Assembly: GCA_963756525.1 (NCBI GenBank)
Contig: CAVWNR010000004.1
Location: 124,001-188,000, forward strand
Origin: CAVWNR01 sp963756525
GTDB taxonomy: Bacteria; Actinomycetota; Actinomycetes; Mycobacteriales; Jatrophihabitantaceae
Length of the DNA stretch: 64,000 bases
Reading direction: 5' to 3'
Numbering within the stretch: the first letter of the stretch is position 1; each line of letters starts with the position of its first letter. The notes below the pieces were generated by a model. That model did not search any database. It worked only from the letters and a program-made list of their open reading frames with translations, and had not been told where the DNA came from. Below are positions 32,217 to 39,978 of this stretch, in pieces. Made by a program: the position numbers and the translations under genes.

Positions 32217-32911
32217 TGCGCCGCCGCGCCGGAGGTGGTAACCGCGCCGGAGTCGCTTTCCTCGGGCTGCTGTTGCTGCTCGCCGGCGGCACGCTGGCCG
32301 CCCAATCGCGCCGGGTCTTCGGGCAATCGGCGGGCGGTCAGGTGATCTACCCGCCGGCCGCGCGGCGGTTCGTCCACGACAACCAGCATCTGTGGTGGGC
32401 GCTCGCCGCCGTGGCCATCGTGGTCGGGCTGCTGTGCCTGCGCTGGCTGCTCGCCCAGCTGCGCATCGGCCGGCTAAGTCGCGTCCAGCTGGACAGCGAC
32501 CGCACCGCCGGAGCCGGTGCCGGACGCAGCCTGCTGCTCGCCGGCGCCCTCACCGACCTCGTCGAGGCCGACCTCGGCGCACAGCCCGGTGTTCGCGCGG
32601 TCTCCGCCATCCTCACCGGGCGCCCCGACCATCCAGAACTGCGGATCACGCTCTCCGTCGACCCGCGCGCCGACGCCGCCGCGGCACGGGACTACCTCGT
32701 CGGAGAGCTGCTGCCCACGCTGCGCGCCGCGATCAACCAGCCCCAGCTGACCGGCTACGTGCACATCAGCACCACCCGCCGAAGCCGCATCGGGAGCCAA
32801 CGCGGCATCCGGCTCGACGAGGCACCAGCCGGCAGCGAGCCGGAGTCCGCGCCGGGGTCCTCGCCGCTCTCGACCGAGCACGGCGAAGCCACTCGCCAGG
32901 CAACCAGCTAA
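32216..32911 (+). CDS. Second AmaP-like membrane protein
   Basis: This 231-residue protein has helices at FLGLLLLLAGGTLAAQSRRV and WWALAAVAIVVGLLCLRWLL, a cytoplasmic domain (LLLAGALTDLVEADLGAQPG, VRAVSAILTG, ELRITLSVDPRADAAAARDY) and a 45-residue acidic, Ser-rich tail. The layout matches the first AmaP-like gene, though sequences differ. It starts with ATG at 32216 or a GTG three bases before, both overlapping the stop upstream. Two AmaP-like proteins with several Asp23 partners suggest a hetero-oligomeric membrane assembly. Confidence 0.7.
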   Translation: MRRRAGGGNRAGVAFLGLLLLLAGGTLAAQSRRVFGQSAGGQVIYPPAARRFVHDNQHLWWALAAVAIVVGLLCLRWLLAQLRIGRLSRVQLDSDRTAGAGAGRSLLLAGALTDLVEADLGAQPGVRAVSAILTGRPDHPELRITLSVDPRADAAAARDYLVGELLPTLRAAINQPQLTGYVHISTTRRSRIGSQRGIRLDEAPAGSEPESAPGSSPLSTEHGEATRQATS

Positions 32912-32929
32912 CCGACGGGACTCCGGCAG

Positions 32930-34204
32930 ATGCGATTCGGACAGCCCTGGAAGCCCGGCGTCCCCGCCTCGAGCCCGCCCCTCGACCGGGCCTCGCCCAA
33001 CGGACCGGTCGAGCAGATCCCGGAACCGACCACGCCGATACTGTCCGACAGCCGCCGGACCTCCGCCGAGGCGGTGACCTGGCCGGTTCGGGTCGCCGCC
33101 TCGTGGAGCTGGCGGCTGCTGGTGGTGGCGGCGGCAGCCTACGTGCTGGTACGGGTGTCGACCCGCATCGGCCTGGTGGTCTTCGCGGTCATCATCGCGC
33201 TGTTTCTCACCGCGGTGCTGCACCCGGTCGAGCGGTGGTTCCGCCGGTTCATCCGTGGGCCGAATTCGTTACCGCCGCTGCTGGCGCTGCTCACCGGCGT
33301 AGCCGCGCTCGGCGGCATCGGATATTTCGTTGCCTGGGAGATCAGTACACATACCAGCCAGCTGGCCAACGACGTCTCCAACGTGGTCACTCATGCCAAG
33401 CATTGGTTGGAAACCGGCCCGCTGCACGTGAAGTCCGCGGACCTGGACAAGCTCACGACCAATATCACCAACACGATCAAGTCACATCAGGGTCAGCTGA
33501 TCAGCGGCGCGATCAGCACTGTCCGCGCGGTCAGCGAAGCCGTCGCCGGGCTGCTGCTGGTGCTGCTGGTGACGTTCTACCTGCTCCGCGACGGCCAGCT
33601 CGTCTGGGGCTGGGTGGTGCGCCTGTTCCCCAGCGCCGCGCACACCCGCCTCGACCACGCCGGCCGCACCGGATGGCGCACTTTCGGCGGATACATGCGC
33701 GGGCAACTGCTCATCGCCCTGTTCCACGGCGTCACCATCACCATCTTGTTGTTCGTCCTGCGGGTGCCGCTCGCGGCCGCCCTTGGTGTGCTGATCTTCC
33801 TCGGTTCCTTCATCCCGCTGGTCGGCCTCACCATCACCGGAGCGCTCGCCGTCGCGGTCACCCTGCTCGAACACGGATGGCTCACCGCGCTCATCGTCGC
33901 CGTGGCGATCATCATGCTGGTTCAGGCCGAAGCCCATCTCCTGCAGCCGTTCATCATGAGCCGCAGCGTGCACGTCCACCCACTGGCCGTCGTGCTCGCG
34001 GTCGTCGCCGGCACCACGCTGGGCGGGATCCCCGGCGCCCTGATCGCCGTGCCGCTCGTCGCGTTCGTCAACACCACCGTCCAGGCGCTTCGCACCGGAC
34101 CGGACGAGCCGATCCACGAACCCGACTTCCCGGTCGACGAAGATCCACCCCCCGACGTGGCCACCGAGCAGGATAGGCCCGGCAAGCACGACCCGGACCG
34201 GTAA
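32930..34204 (+). CDS. AI-2E family (TqsA/PerM-type) transporter
   Basis: The product has 424 residues. After a 60-residue head come helices LVVAAAAYVLVRVSTRIG and LVVFAVIIALFLTAVLHPVE, a periplasmic stretch with KLTTNITNTIKSHQGQLISG, then the family core GLLLVLLVTFYLLRDGQLVW, TFGGYMRGQLLIALFHGVTI, LGVLIFLGSFIPLVGLTITG and LPFI-like LLQPFIMSRSVHVHPLAVVL. Relatives move autoinducer-2 or act as Na+/H+ antiporters, and the substrate here is open. It follows the Asp23 genes by 18 bp and may be the last gene of that operon. Confidence 0.85.
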   Translation: MRFGQPWKPGVPASSPPLDRASPNGPVEQIPEPTTPILSDSRRTSAEAVTWPVRVAASWSWRLLVVAAAAYVLVRVSTRIGLVVFAVIIALFLTAVLHPVERWFRRFIRGPNSLPPLLALLTGVAALGGIGYFVAWEISTHTSQLANDVSNVVTHAKHWLETGPLHVKSADLDKLTTNITNTIKSHQGQLISGAISTVRAVSEAVAGLLLVLLVTFYLLRDGQLVWGWVVRLFPSAAHTRLDHAGRTGWRTFGGYMRGQLLIALFHGVTITILLFVLRVPLAAALGVLIFLGSFIPLVGLTITGALAVAVTLLEHGWLTALIVAVAIIMLVQAEAHLLQPFIMSRSVHVHPLAVVLAVVAGTTLGGIPGALIAVPLVAFVNTTVQALRTGPDEPIHEPDFPVDEDPPPDVATEQDRPGKHDPDR

Positions 34205-34281
34205 GCAGCCTCGGTAGCCTCGTACCTGCAACTGCCGTCGTCCGAGCCGAGAGCCATGCCTGACCTTCCGCACCGTTGACC

Positions 34282-35088
34282 ATGCCCGCCCGCCATGTCC
34301 GCGTCGTGACGCTGCTGCTGTCCCTCGCGGCAGTTGCGCTGGTGGTGGCCGGCTGCTCGGCAGCGAAGGCCGCCCCGGCGGCGCCCGGCCCGTCCGTCGG
34401 CGAGCAGCTGGACGCGCCGCTGCCGGCTACGGTGCGCGACGCTCCGCTGATCTCCTCGGCTGCGCAGAACCTCGACCTCGCCGCGCTGGCCGGCAAGGTC
34501 GTCGTCGTATCGGACATGATGACGCTCTGCCAGGAGACGTGTCCGCTCGACACCGCGAACCTGGTAGCCGCGGCCCGTGTGGTCGAGCAGGCCGGGCTGG
34601 GCAGCAAGGTGGAATTCGTCAGCATCACCATCGACCCGACTCGTGACGACCCGACCCGGCTGGCGGCCTTCCGCCGGCTGTACGCGCCGGCGCCGGCCGA
34701 CTGGATGGTGCTCACCGGCGCCCCGCCGTCCCTGTCGCTGTTATGGCAGGCGCTCGGGGTCTACATCCAGAAGGTGCCGGACACCTCGCCCGCGCCGCGG
34801 GACTGGCTGACCGGCAAACCGCTCAGCTACGACCTGACCCACTCCGACGAGACGTTCTTCGTCGATCCGCGCGGCCATGAGCGGTTCCTGCTCGAGGGCG
34901 CCCCGCACGTCGCGCCGGGCGCACCGATCCCGCCGACGCTGCTGCACTTCATGGACGCCACCGGGCACGCCAACCTCACCCACCCCGACCCGCAGGCCTG
35001 GACCCTGCCGCAGGCGCTGCAGGTGCTGTCCTGGCTGACCGGTCAGCACATCGCCGACTCCGCAGCCGACTCCGCAACGTCGGGCTAG
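34282..35088 (+). CDS. SCO1/SenC family lipoprotein
   Basis: The product has 268 residues. A lipoprotein signal ends in VVAGC (Cys25). The thioredoxin-like body has VVVVSDMMTLCQETCPLDTA, where CQETC stands for the CxxxC copper site, and FVSITIDPTRDDPTRLAAF; YDLTHSDETFFVDPRG supplies the third, His, ligand. SCO proteins bring copper to cytochrome c oxidase or act as thiol reductases outside the membrane. The usual VxFxxTxC is here VSDMMTLC. No oxidase gene lies nearby; the next genes are a soluble oxidoreductase group. Confidence 0.8.
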   Translation: MPARHVRVVTLLLSLAAVALVVAGCSAAKAAPAAPGPSVGEQLDAPLPATVRDAPLISSAAQNLDLAALAGKVVVVSDMMTLCQETCPLDTANLVAAARVVEQAGLGSKVEFVSITIDPTRDDPTRLAAFRRLYAPAPADWMVLTGAPPSLSLLWQALGVYIQKVPDTSPAPRDWLTGKPLSYDLTHSDETFFVDPRGHERFLLEGAPHVAPGAPIPPTLLHFMDATGHANLTHPDPQAWTLPQALQVLSWLTGQHIADSAADSATSG

Positions 35089-35104
35089 CGGCCAGTCCTG
35101 ACGC

Positions 35105-35119
35105 ATCCCGTTTCGGGAT
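35105..35119. promoter_or_regulatory. Short perfect hairpin between SCO1-like and ThDP enzyme genes
   Basis: ATCCCG and CGGGAT flank TTT, with CCT and AGG pairing further out. It may end the SCO1 transcript or be an operator for the ThDP enzyme operon; no T-run follows, so a classical intrinsic terminator is doubtful. Confidence 0.35.
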
Positions 35120-35206
35120 CTAGGACTCGTGGGCAGAACAGCTGCGGGCCGGTAATGGACGCTTCGGCGAACCTGAGCGCCTCGGCCTGACAAGAAGGGA
35201 TTGCGG

Positions 35207-37012
35207 ATGGCTGAGACGGCGGCGGATTACCTGTGCGAGCGGTTGATCGAGTGGGGTGTCACCACGATCTACGGGTTCCCCGGTGATGGGATCAACGGGA
35301 TTCTGGGCGCGCTGCGCCGGCACCAGGACCGGTTGCGGTTCGTGCAGACCCGGCACGAGGAGATGGCGGCGTTCATGGCGTGCGGGCACGCCAAGTACAC
35401 CGGCGAGGTCGGGGTGTGCATGGCCACCTCCGGCCCTGGGGCGATTCACCTGCTCAACGGGTTGTACGACGCGAAGCTGGATCACCAGCCGGTGGTGGCG
35501 ATCGTCGGGCAGACGTTCGTGCGGGCGCTGGGCGGCAGCTTCCAGCAGGAGGTGAAGCTGCTGCAGCTCTACAGCGATGTGGCGTCGGCCTACTGCGAGC
35601 AGGCCAACGAGCCGGGCACCATCCGGCACACCATCGACCGGGCGTTGCGCACCGCGCAGGCCGAGCGGACCGTGACCGCGGTGATCGTACCGGCGGACGT
35701 CCAGGACATGGACGCGGTGCCGCAGCAGCCGAAGAAGACGCACACGGTGCACTCCGGCATCGGCTTCTGGGCTGGCCGGCGGGTCCCCGAGCAGCACGAC
35801 CTGCAGGCCGCCGCGGACCTGCTCAATGCCGGCGAGCGGGTCGCCATGCTGGTCGGCGCCGGCGCGCTGCACGCCACGGACGAGGTCGTCGCGGTCGCGG
35901 ACACGCTCGGCGCCGGGGTGGCCAAGGCGCTGCTGGGTAAGGCGGCGGTGCCCGACGACGTGCCGTTCTGCACCGGGTCGATCGGGCTGCTCGGCACGAA
36001 GCCGAGCTGGGACCTGATGGCCGAGGCAGACACCCTGCTGATGGTCGGTTCGTCGTTCCCGTACTCGGAGTTCCTGCCCACCGAGGGGCAGGCCAAGGGC
36101 ATCCAGATCGACCTGTCCGGGCGGATGCTGTCGATCCGTTATCCGATGGATCTGGCGCTGATCGGCGATAGCTTGCAGACCCTGCAGGAGCTACGTCCGC
36201 TGCTGCACCGCAAGGAGGATCGCTCCTGGCAGGAGAAGATCGTCAAAGACGTGCAGGAGTGGTGGCGGTTGATGGACGACCGCGCCCAGCCGGCCGACGT
36301 GCAGCGCAACGGGCGCGCTCGGGTGCGCCCGCAGGCGCTGTTCGCCGAGCTGTCGAAACAGCTGCCCGACGACGCGGTGCTCTCCTCGGACTCCGGCTCG
36401 GCGGCGAACTGGTTCGCGCGGCACGTCAAGATCCGCCGCGGCATGAAGGCGTCGCTGTCCGGGAACCTCGCGACCATGGTGCCCGGGGTGCCGTACGCCA
36501 TCGCGGCCAAGTTCGCCTTCCCGGATCGGGTCGCGGTGGCGATGGTCGGTGACGGCGCGATGCAGATGGGCGGCATGGCCGAGATGCTCACCGCGGCCAA
36601 GTACTACCGGACCTGGTCCGACCCGCGGCTGATCGTGCTCGTGCTCAACAACGAGGATCTCAACCAGGTCACCTGGGAGCAGCGGGCGATGGAGGGCAAT
36701 CCGAAGTTCGATGCCTCGCAGGACATCCCGTACGTGCCCTACCACCAGTGGGCCGACATGGTCGGCCTGAAGGGCATTCGCATCGATCATTCCGACCAGA
36801 TTCCGGACGCCTGGCGGGCGGCCTTCGCCGCCGACCGTCCGGTGATCGTAGACGCGATGACCGATCCGGAAGAGCCGCCCATCCCGCCGCACATCACCTT
36901 CGAGCAGATGAAGGCGATGACCACCTCGTTCCTGGGCGCGCCGAAGGAGGGCCTGCCCGGCGCGGTGGAGGCGGTGCGGGAGTTCGTGCAGGAATTCCGG
37001 CCAGGACGGTGA
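35207..37012 (+). CDS. Thiamine-diphosphate-dependent enzyme, pyruvate oxidase/dehydrogenase-like
   Basis: This is a 601-residue enzyme with the three-domain layout of the POX/AHAS family. The N-terminal PYR domain carries GFPGDGINGILGAL and the catalytic Glu51 in TRHEEMAAF. A middle domain follows (AAADLLNAGERVAMLVGAGA). The C-terminal PP domain carries VGDGAMQMGGMAEML to LVLNNEDL, the GDG-x(26-28)-NN ThDP/Mg site. It probably decarboxylates pyruvate or a related 2-oxoacid in the cytoplasm. It lacks the obvious C-terminal membrane helix of E. coli PoxB. AAGAAGGG precedes the start. The three genes behind it form a likely operon. Confidence 0.85.
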   Translation: MAETAADYLCERLIEWGVTTIYGFPGDGINGILGALRRHQDRLRFVQTRHEEMAAFMACGHAKYTGEVGVCMATSGPGAIHLLNGLYDAKLDHQPVVAIVGQTFVRALGGSFQQEVKLLQLYSDVASAYCEQANEPGTIRHTIDRALRTAQAERTVTAVIVPADVQDMDAVPQQPKKTHTVHSGIGFWAGRRVPEQHDLQAAADLLNAGERVAMLVGAGALHATDEVVAVADTLGAGVAKALLGKAAVPDDVPFCTGSIGLLGTKPSWDLMAEADTLLMVGSSFPYSEFLPTEGQAKGIQIDLSGRMLSIRYPMDLALIGDSLQTLQELRPLLHRKEDRSWQEKIVKDVQEWWRLMDDRAQPADVQRNGRARVRPQALFAELSKQLPDDAVLSSDSGSAANWFARHVKIRRGMKASLSGNLATMVPGVPYAIAAKFAFPDRVAVAMVGDGAMQMGGMAEMLTAAKYYRTWSDPRLIVLVLNNEDLNQVTWEQRAMEGNPKFDASQDIPYVPYHQWADMVGLKGIRIDHSDQIPDAWRAAFAADRPVIVDAMTDPEEPPIPPHITFEQMKAMTTSFLGAPKEGLPGAVEAVREFVQEFRPGR

Positions 37013-37029
37013 TGGGAATGGAGAGGCAC

Positions 37030-37491
37030 ATGAGCGAGCACGTCGAGGGGTTGCTGGAACGCGAACTGAGCAACATCGCGCACGGCCGGTTCGAGCGGGC
37101 GCTGTCCGGGATGACCGCCGTGGCCGCGGCGATCACCACCGCGGAGATCTACGTCGAGCACTACCGAGCCAGCTTCGGAAACAAGCTGATGTGGTCGCCG
37201 ATCCTGGTCACCCCGCCAGTGGTGGTGGCCGGCATCGGCGGGGTGTTCAGCCGCCGCTGGGCCAAGACCGCGCTGCCGATCACCGCGGGGATCTACACGC
37301 TCAACGGCCTGCTCGGCGAGTACCTGCACGCGCGGGGAGTGGCTCGCCGGCCGGGCGGCTGGAAGCTGGCCTCCTACAACGTGCCGATGGGGCCGCCGAT
37401 CGCCGCCCCCGGGCTGATGTCGATCGTCGGCGGGATGGGGCTCTTGGCGTCCATGCTGCGCCGGGAGAAGTCAGGGCGGCGCCGTGCCTGA
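37030..37491 (+). CDS. Membrane protein in an oxidoreductase operon
   Basis: The 153-residue product has a charged N-terminal helix (VEGLLERELSNIAHGRFERA), then hydrophobic segments LSGMTAVAAAITTAEIYV, WSPILVTPPVVVAGIGGVFS, TALPITAGIYTLNGLLGEYL and LMSIVGGMGLLASML. WKLASYNVPMGPPIAAPGLM is well ordered and may form a re-entrant loop. I do not recognise a family. It lies between the ThDP enzyme and the small subunit of a gluconate-dehydrogenase-like complex and overlaps the latter by eight bases; it may be the membrane anchor for that complex. GGAGAGG precedes the ATG at 37030. Confidence 0.65.
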   Translation: MSEHVEGLLERELSNIAHGRFERALSGMTAVAAAITTAEIYVEHYRASFGNKLMWSPILVTPPVVVAGIGGVFSRRWAKTALPITAGIYTLNGLLGEYLHARGVARRPGGWKLASYNVPMGPPIAAPGLMSIVGGMGLLASMLRREKSGRRRA

Positions 37492-38215
37492 CTTCCGCCG
37501 ACCCGATCACCTGCCCAACCTGCGCCCGGGCAGGCAGCCACCGCATCCGGGCTGGCTGCCACGGCAGCGGCGCGGCAGCACCCCGCAGATGATCGGCCGC
37601 TACCCCGACTTCGACGTGCTCGACGCGGTGGACACCTGGGACGAGGCCACCAAGAAGGTGGTGCTGGCCCGGCTGGAGCGGCCCGGCCCGTTGCGGTTCT
37701 TCACCGCGGCCGAAGAGCCGACGCTGCGCGCGTTCTGCGACACCGCGCTGGCTCAGGACGGCGAGCCTCGCGTGCCGGTCGCCGAGTCGGTGGACGAGAA
37801 GCTCGCCGACGGCAAGCTGGACGGCTACCAGTACGCCGACATGCCCGACGATCGGGAGACCTGGCGGCGGGTGCTCGCCGGGCTGGACGAGACCGCCCGC
37901 ACCCGGTACGGCAAGTCCGACTTCGCCGCCGCCGAGCCCGAGACGCGCGAGGCGATCGTCGACGACTTCGCCCACGGCCGGCTCTCCGGTGCGGGCTGGG
38001 CGGGGCTCAACGTCACCCGTGCCTGGAGCGTGTGCACCCGCGCGATGCTGTCCGGCTTCTACTCCCACCCGTGGGCGTGGAACGAAATCGGCTTCGGCGG
38101 GCCGGCATATCCGCGCGGGTTCATGCGGCTCGGCCCGCTGGGCACACTCGAACCGTTCGAGACCCCAGGCGCGACCAGCGAAGACCCGGTCCGCACGGTG
38201 TCCGACGATGAGTGA
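37484..38215 (+). CDS. Gluconate 2-dehydrogenase subunit 3-like protein
   Basis: This 243-residue protein has FFTAAEEPTLRAFCDTALAQ near residue 66, the typical opening of the Gluconate_2-dh3 domain, and LDETARTRYGKSDFAAAEPE to VDDFAHGRLSG in the second half. In known complexes this subunit pairs with a GMC-type flavoprotein and a cytochrome c. Here the flavoprotein follows with an eight-base overlap, but no cytochrome gene is present and no Tat signal is found, so electrons must go to another acceptor. Confidence 0.75.
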   Translation: MPDFRRPDHLPNLRPGRQPPHPGWLPRQRRGSTPQMIGRYPDFDVLDAVDTWDEATKKVVLARLERPGPLRFFTAAEEPTLRAFCDTALAQDGEPRVPVAESVDEKLADGKLDGYQYADMPDDRETWRRVLAGLDETARTRYGKSDFAAAEPETREAIVDDFAHGRLSGAGWAGLNVTRAWSVCTRAMLSGFYSHPWAWNEIGFGGPAYPRGFMRLGPLGTLEPFETPGATSEDPVRTVSDDE

Positions 38216-39923
38216 CTTGTTGCGCGGGCTGCTCAAGGGCGCTGTCGGGCCACGCGACAACGACTCGCGTTACCTGCTCGACGTGCACTCCCGGGAACTG
38301 CCCGGCGAGAACACCATGCGCCGCTACGCCGACACCGACGAGGTCGACCTGGTGATCGTCGGCGCCGGCGCGGGTGGGTCCGTGCTCGCCCAGCGGCTGG
38401 CCCGGCACGGCTGGCGGATCGTCATCCTGGAGGCCGGCCCGTTCTGGCACCCGGACACCGACTGGGTCTCCGACGAGGCCGGCTCGCATCACCTGTACTG
38501 GACGCAGAAGCGGATCGTCGGCGGCGCCGACCCGATCCAGCTGGGCAAGAACAACTCCGGCCGCGGCGTGGGCGGGTCGATGGTGCACTACGCCGGCTAC
38601 TGTCCCCGCTTCCATCCCTCCGACCTGGAGACCTACAGCCGCGACGGGGTGGGCGCGGACTGGCCGATCGGCTATCAGGACCTGCGCCCGCACTACGAGC
38701 AGGTCGAGCTGGAACTGCCGGTGGCCGGGCAGAACTGGCCGTGGGGCTACCCGCACCGCTACCCGTTCTCCCCGCACCCGATCTCCGGCGCGGCCGCCCG
38801 GCTCTGGCGCGGCGCGCTCAACCTCGGCATCCAGATGCGCACCGGTCCCGTCGGCATCGTCAACGGCACCTTCGGCAATCGGCCGCACTGCATCTACCGC
38901 GGCTACTGCCTGCAGGGCTGCAAGGTCAACGCCAAGGCCAGCCCGTACGTCACCCACCTGCCGGATGCGCTGGCGCACGCGGTGGAGATCCGCGCGAACT
39001 GCATGGCCGCCCGCGTCGAGATCGACGATGCCAGCGGCCGCGCGCTCGGCGTGGTCTACCACGACGAAGTCGGCGGCGCGCAACGGCTACAGCGGGCCCG
39101 CTTCGTCGCGGTCGCCGGCTACTCGATCGAAACGCCCCGGCTGCTACTCAACTCCACCTCGCCCCGCTTCCCGAACGGGCTGTGCAACAACGAGGACGTG
39201 GTCGGCCGCTACGTCATGGTGCAGGGCGCGTCGCAGACCGCCGGCCGGTGGCCGGACGAACTGCGCATGTACAAGGCGCCCCCGCCCGAGGTCTCCTCCG
39301 AGGACTTCTACGAGACCGATGCCAGCCGGGGCTTCGCCCGGGGCTTCTCCATCCAGACCGTCTCGCCGCTGCCGATCGGTTGGGCCGAGCACGTCCTCGC
39401 CGACGGCCACTGGGGCCGCGCGCTGCGCGAGTACATGCGCGACTACAACCATTGGGCCACCATCGGCGTGCTCAACGAACTGCTCGCCGAGCCGGACAAC
39501 CGGATCACCATCGCCGACGAGACCGACCAGTACGGCATCCCGGTCGCCCGGATGGACTACACCCTCAGCGACAACGACAAGGCCAACATCGCCTACTCCA
39601 CCAAAGTGATCACCGACATCCTGCAGGCCGGCGACGCCCAGGACGTGCTCACTATCCACCGCTACGCGCACCTCATCGGCGGCGCCCGGATGGGTCCGTC
39701 GCCCGAGACCTCAGTGGTCGACGCCTACCAGCGGACGTGGGCGGTGCCGAACCTCTTCCTCGCGGACGGGTCGGTCTGCCCCACCCAGGGCTCGGCCAAC
39801 CCGGCATTGACGATCATGGCGTTGTCGTCCCGGCTAGCCGCCCGCATCCTCGACGGCACTGCGATGAACGACGATCCGGACGTGCGCGCCGGCCGGCGCG
39901 GCGCACGGCAACCCGCTCATTGA
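38208..39923 (+). CDS. GMC-type flavin oxidoreductase
   Basis: The protein has 571 residues. VIVGAGAGGSVLAQRLARHG (the GxGxxG at 52-57) and VILEAG form the FAD-binding start. GRGVGGSMVHYAGYCPRFHP is the covalent-flavin/substrate loop region, and C-terminal GGARMG and LADGSVCPTQGSANPALTIM carry the conserved end with the second Gly-Ser-Ala-Asn-Pro motif. CIYRGYCLQGCKVNAKAS is a Cys-rich loop seen in gluconate/sorbitol-dehydrogenase-like members. It overlaps its small subunit gene. The substrate is a polyol, sugar or sugar acid by family only; it appears cytoplasmic. Confidence 0.85.
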   Translation: MSDLLRGLLKGAVGPRDNDSRYLLDVHSRELPGENTMRRYADTDEVDLVIVGAGAGGSVLAQRLARHGWRIVILEAGPFWHPDTDWVSDEAGSHHLYWTQKRIVGGADPIQLGKNNSGRGVGGSMVHYAGYCPRFHPSDLETYSRDGVGADWPIGYQDLRPHYEQVELELPVAGQNWPWGYPHRYPFSPHPISGAAARLWRGALNLGIQMRTGPVGIVNGTFGNRPHCIYRGYCLQGCKVNAKASPYVTHLPDALAHAVEIRANCMAARVEIDDASGRALGVVYHDEVGGAQRLQRARFVAVAGYSIETPRLLLNSTSPRFPNGLCNNEDVVGRYVMVQGASQTAGRWPDELRMYKAPPPEVSSEDFYETDASRGFARGFSIQTVSPLPIGWAEHVLADGHWGRALREYMRDYNHWATIGVLNELLAEPDNRITIADETDQYGIPVARMDYTLSDNDKANIAYSTKVITDILQAGDAQDVLTIHRYAHLIGGARMGPSPETSVVDAYQRTWAVPNLFLADGSVCPTQGSANPALTIMALSSRLAARILDGTAMNDDPDVRAGRRGARQPAH

Positions 39924-39942
39924 GCACCCCGACCCTGGACCT

Positions 39943-39978
39943 GATCGCATGCCAACCACTGATCGCATGCCAACTACT
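39943..39978. repeat. 18-bp tandem duplication at a gene start
   Basis: GATCGCATGCCAACCACT is followed directly by the same 18 bases with one change (CCACT to CTACT). Each unit contains an ATG in the frame of the phosphatase gene, so the duplication adds six codons and a second possible start. Confidence 0.85.

Noticed and set aside
32392..34176. 594-codon + frame across the AmaP-like and AI-2E genes
   Set aside because: Arg/Ala/His/Pro-rich off-frame reading; the overlapping frames have membrane helices and family motifs.
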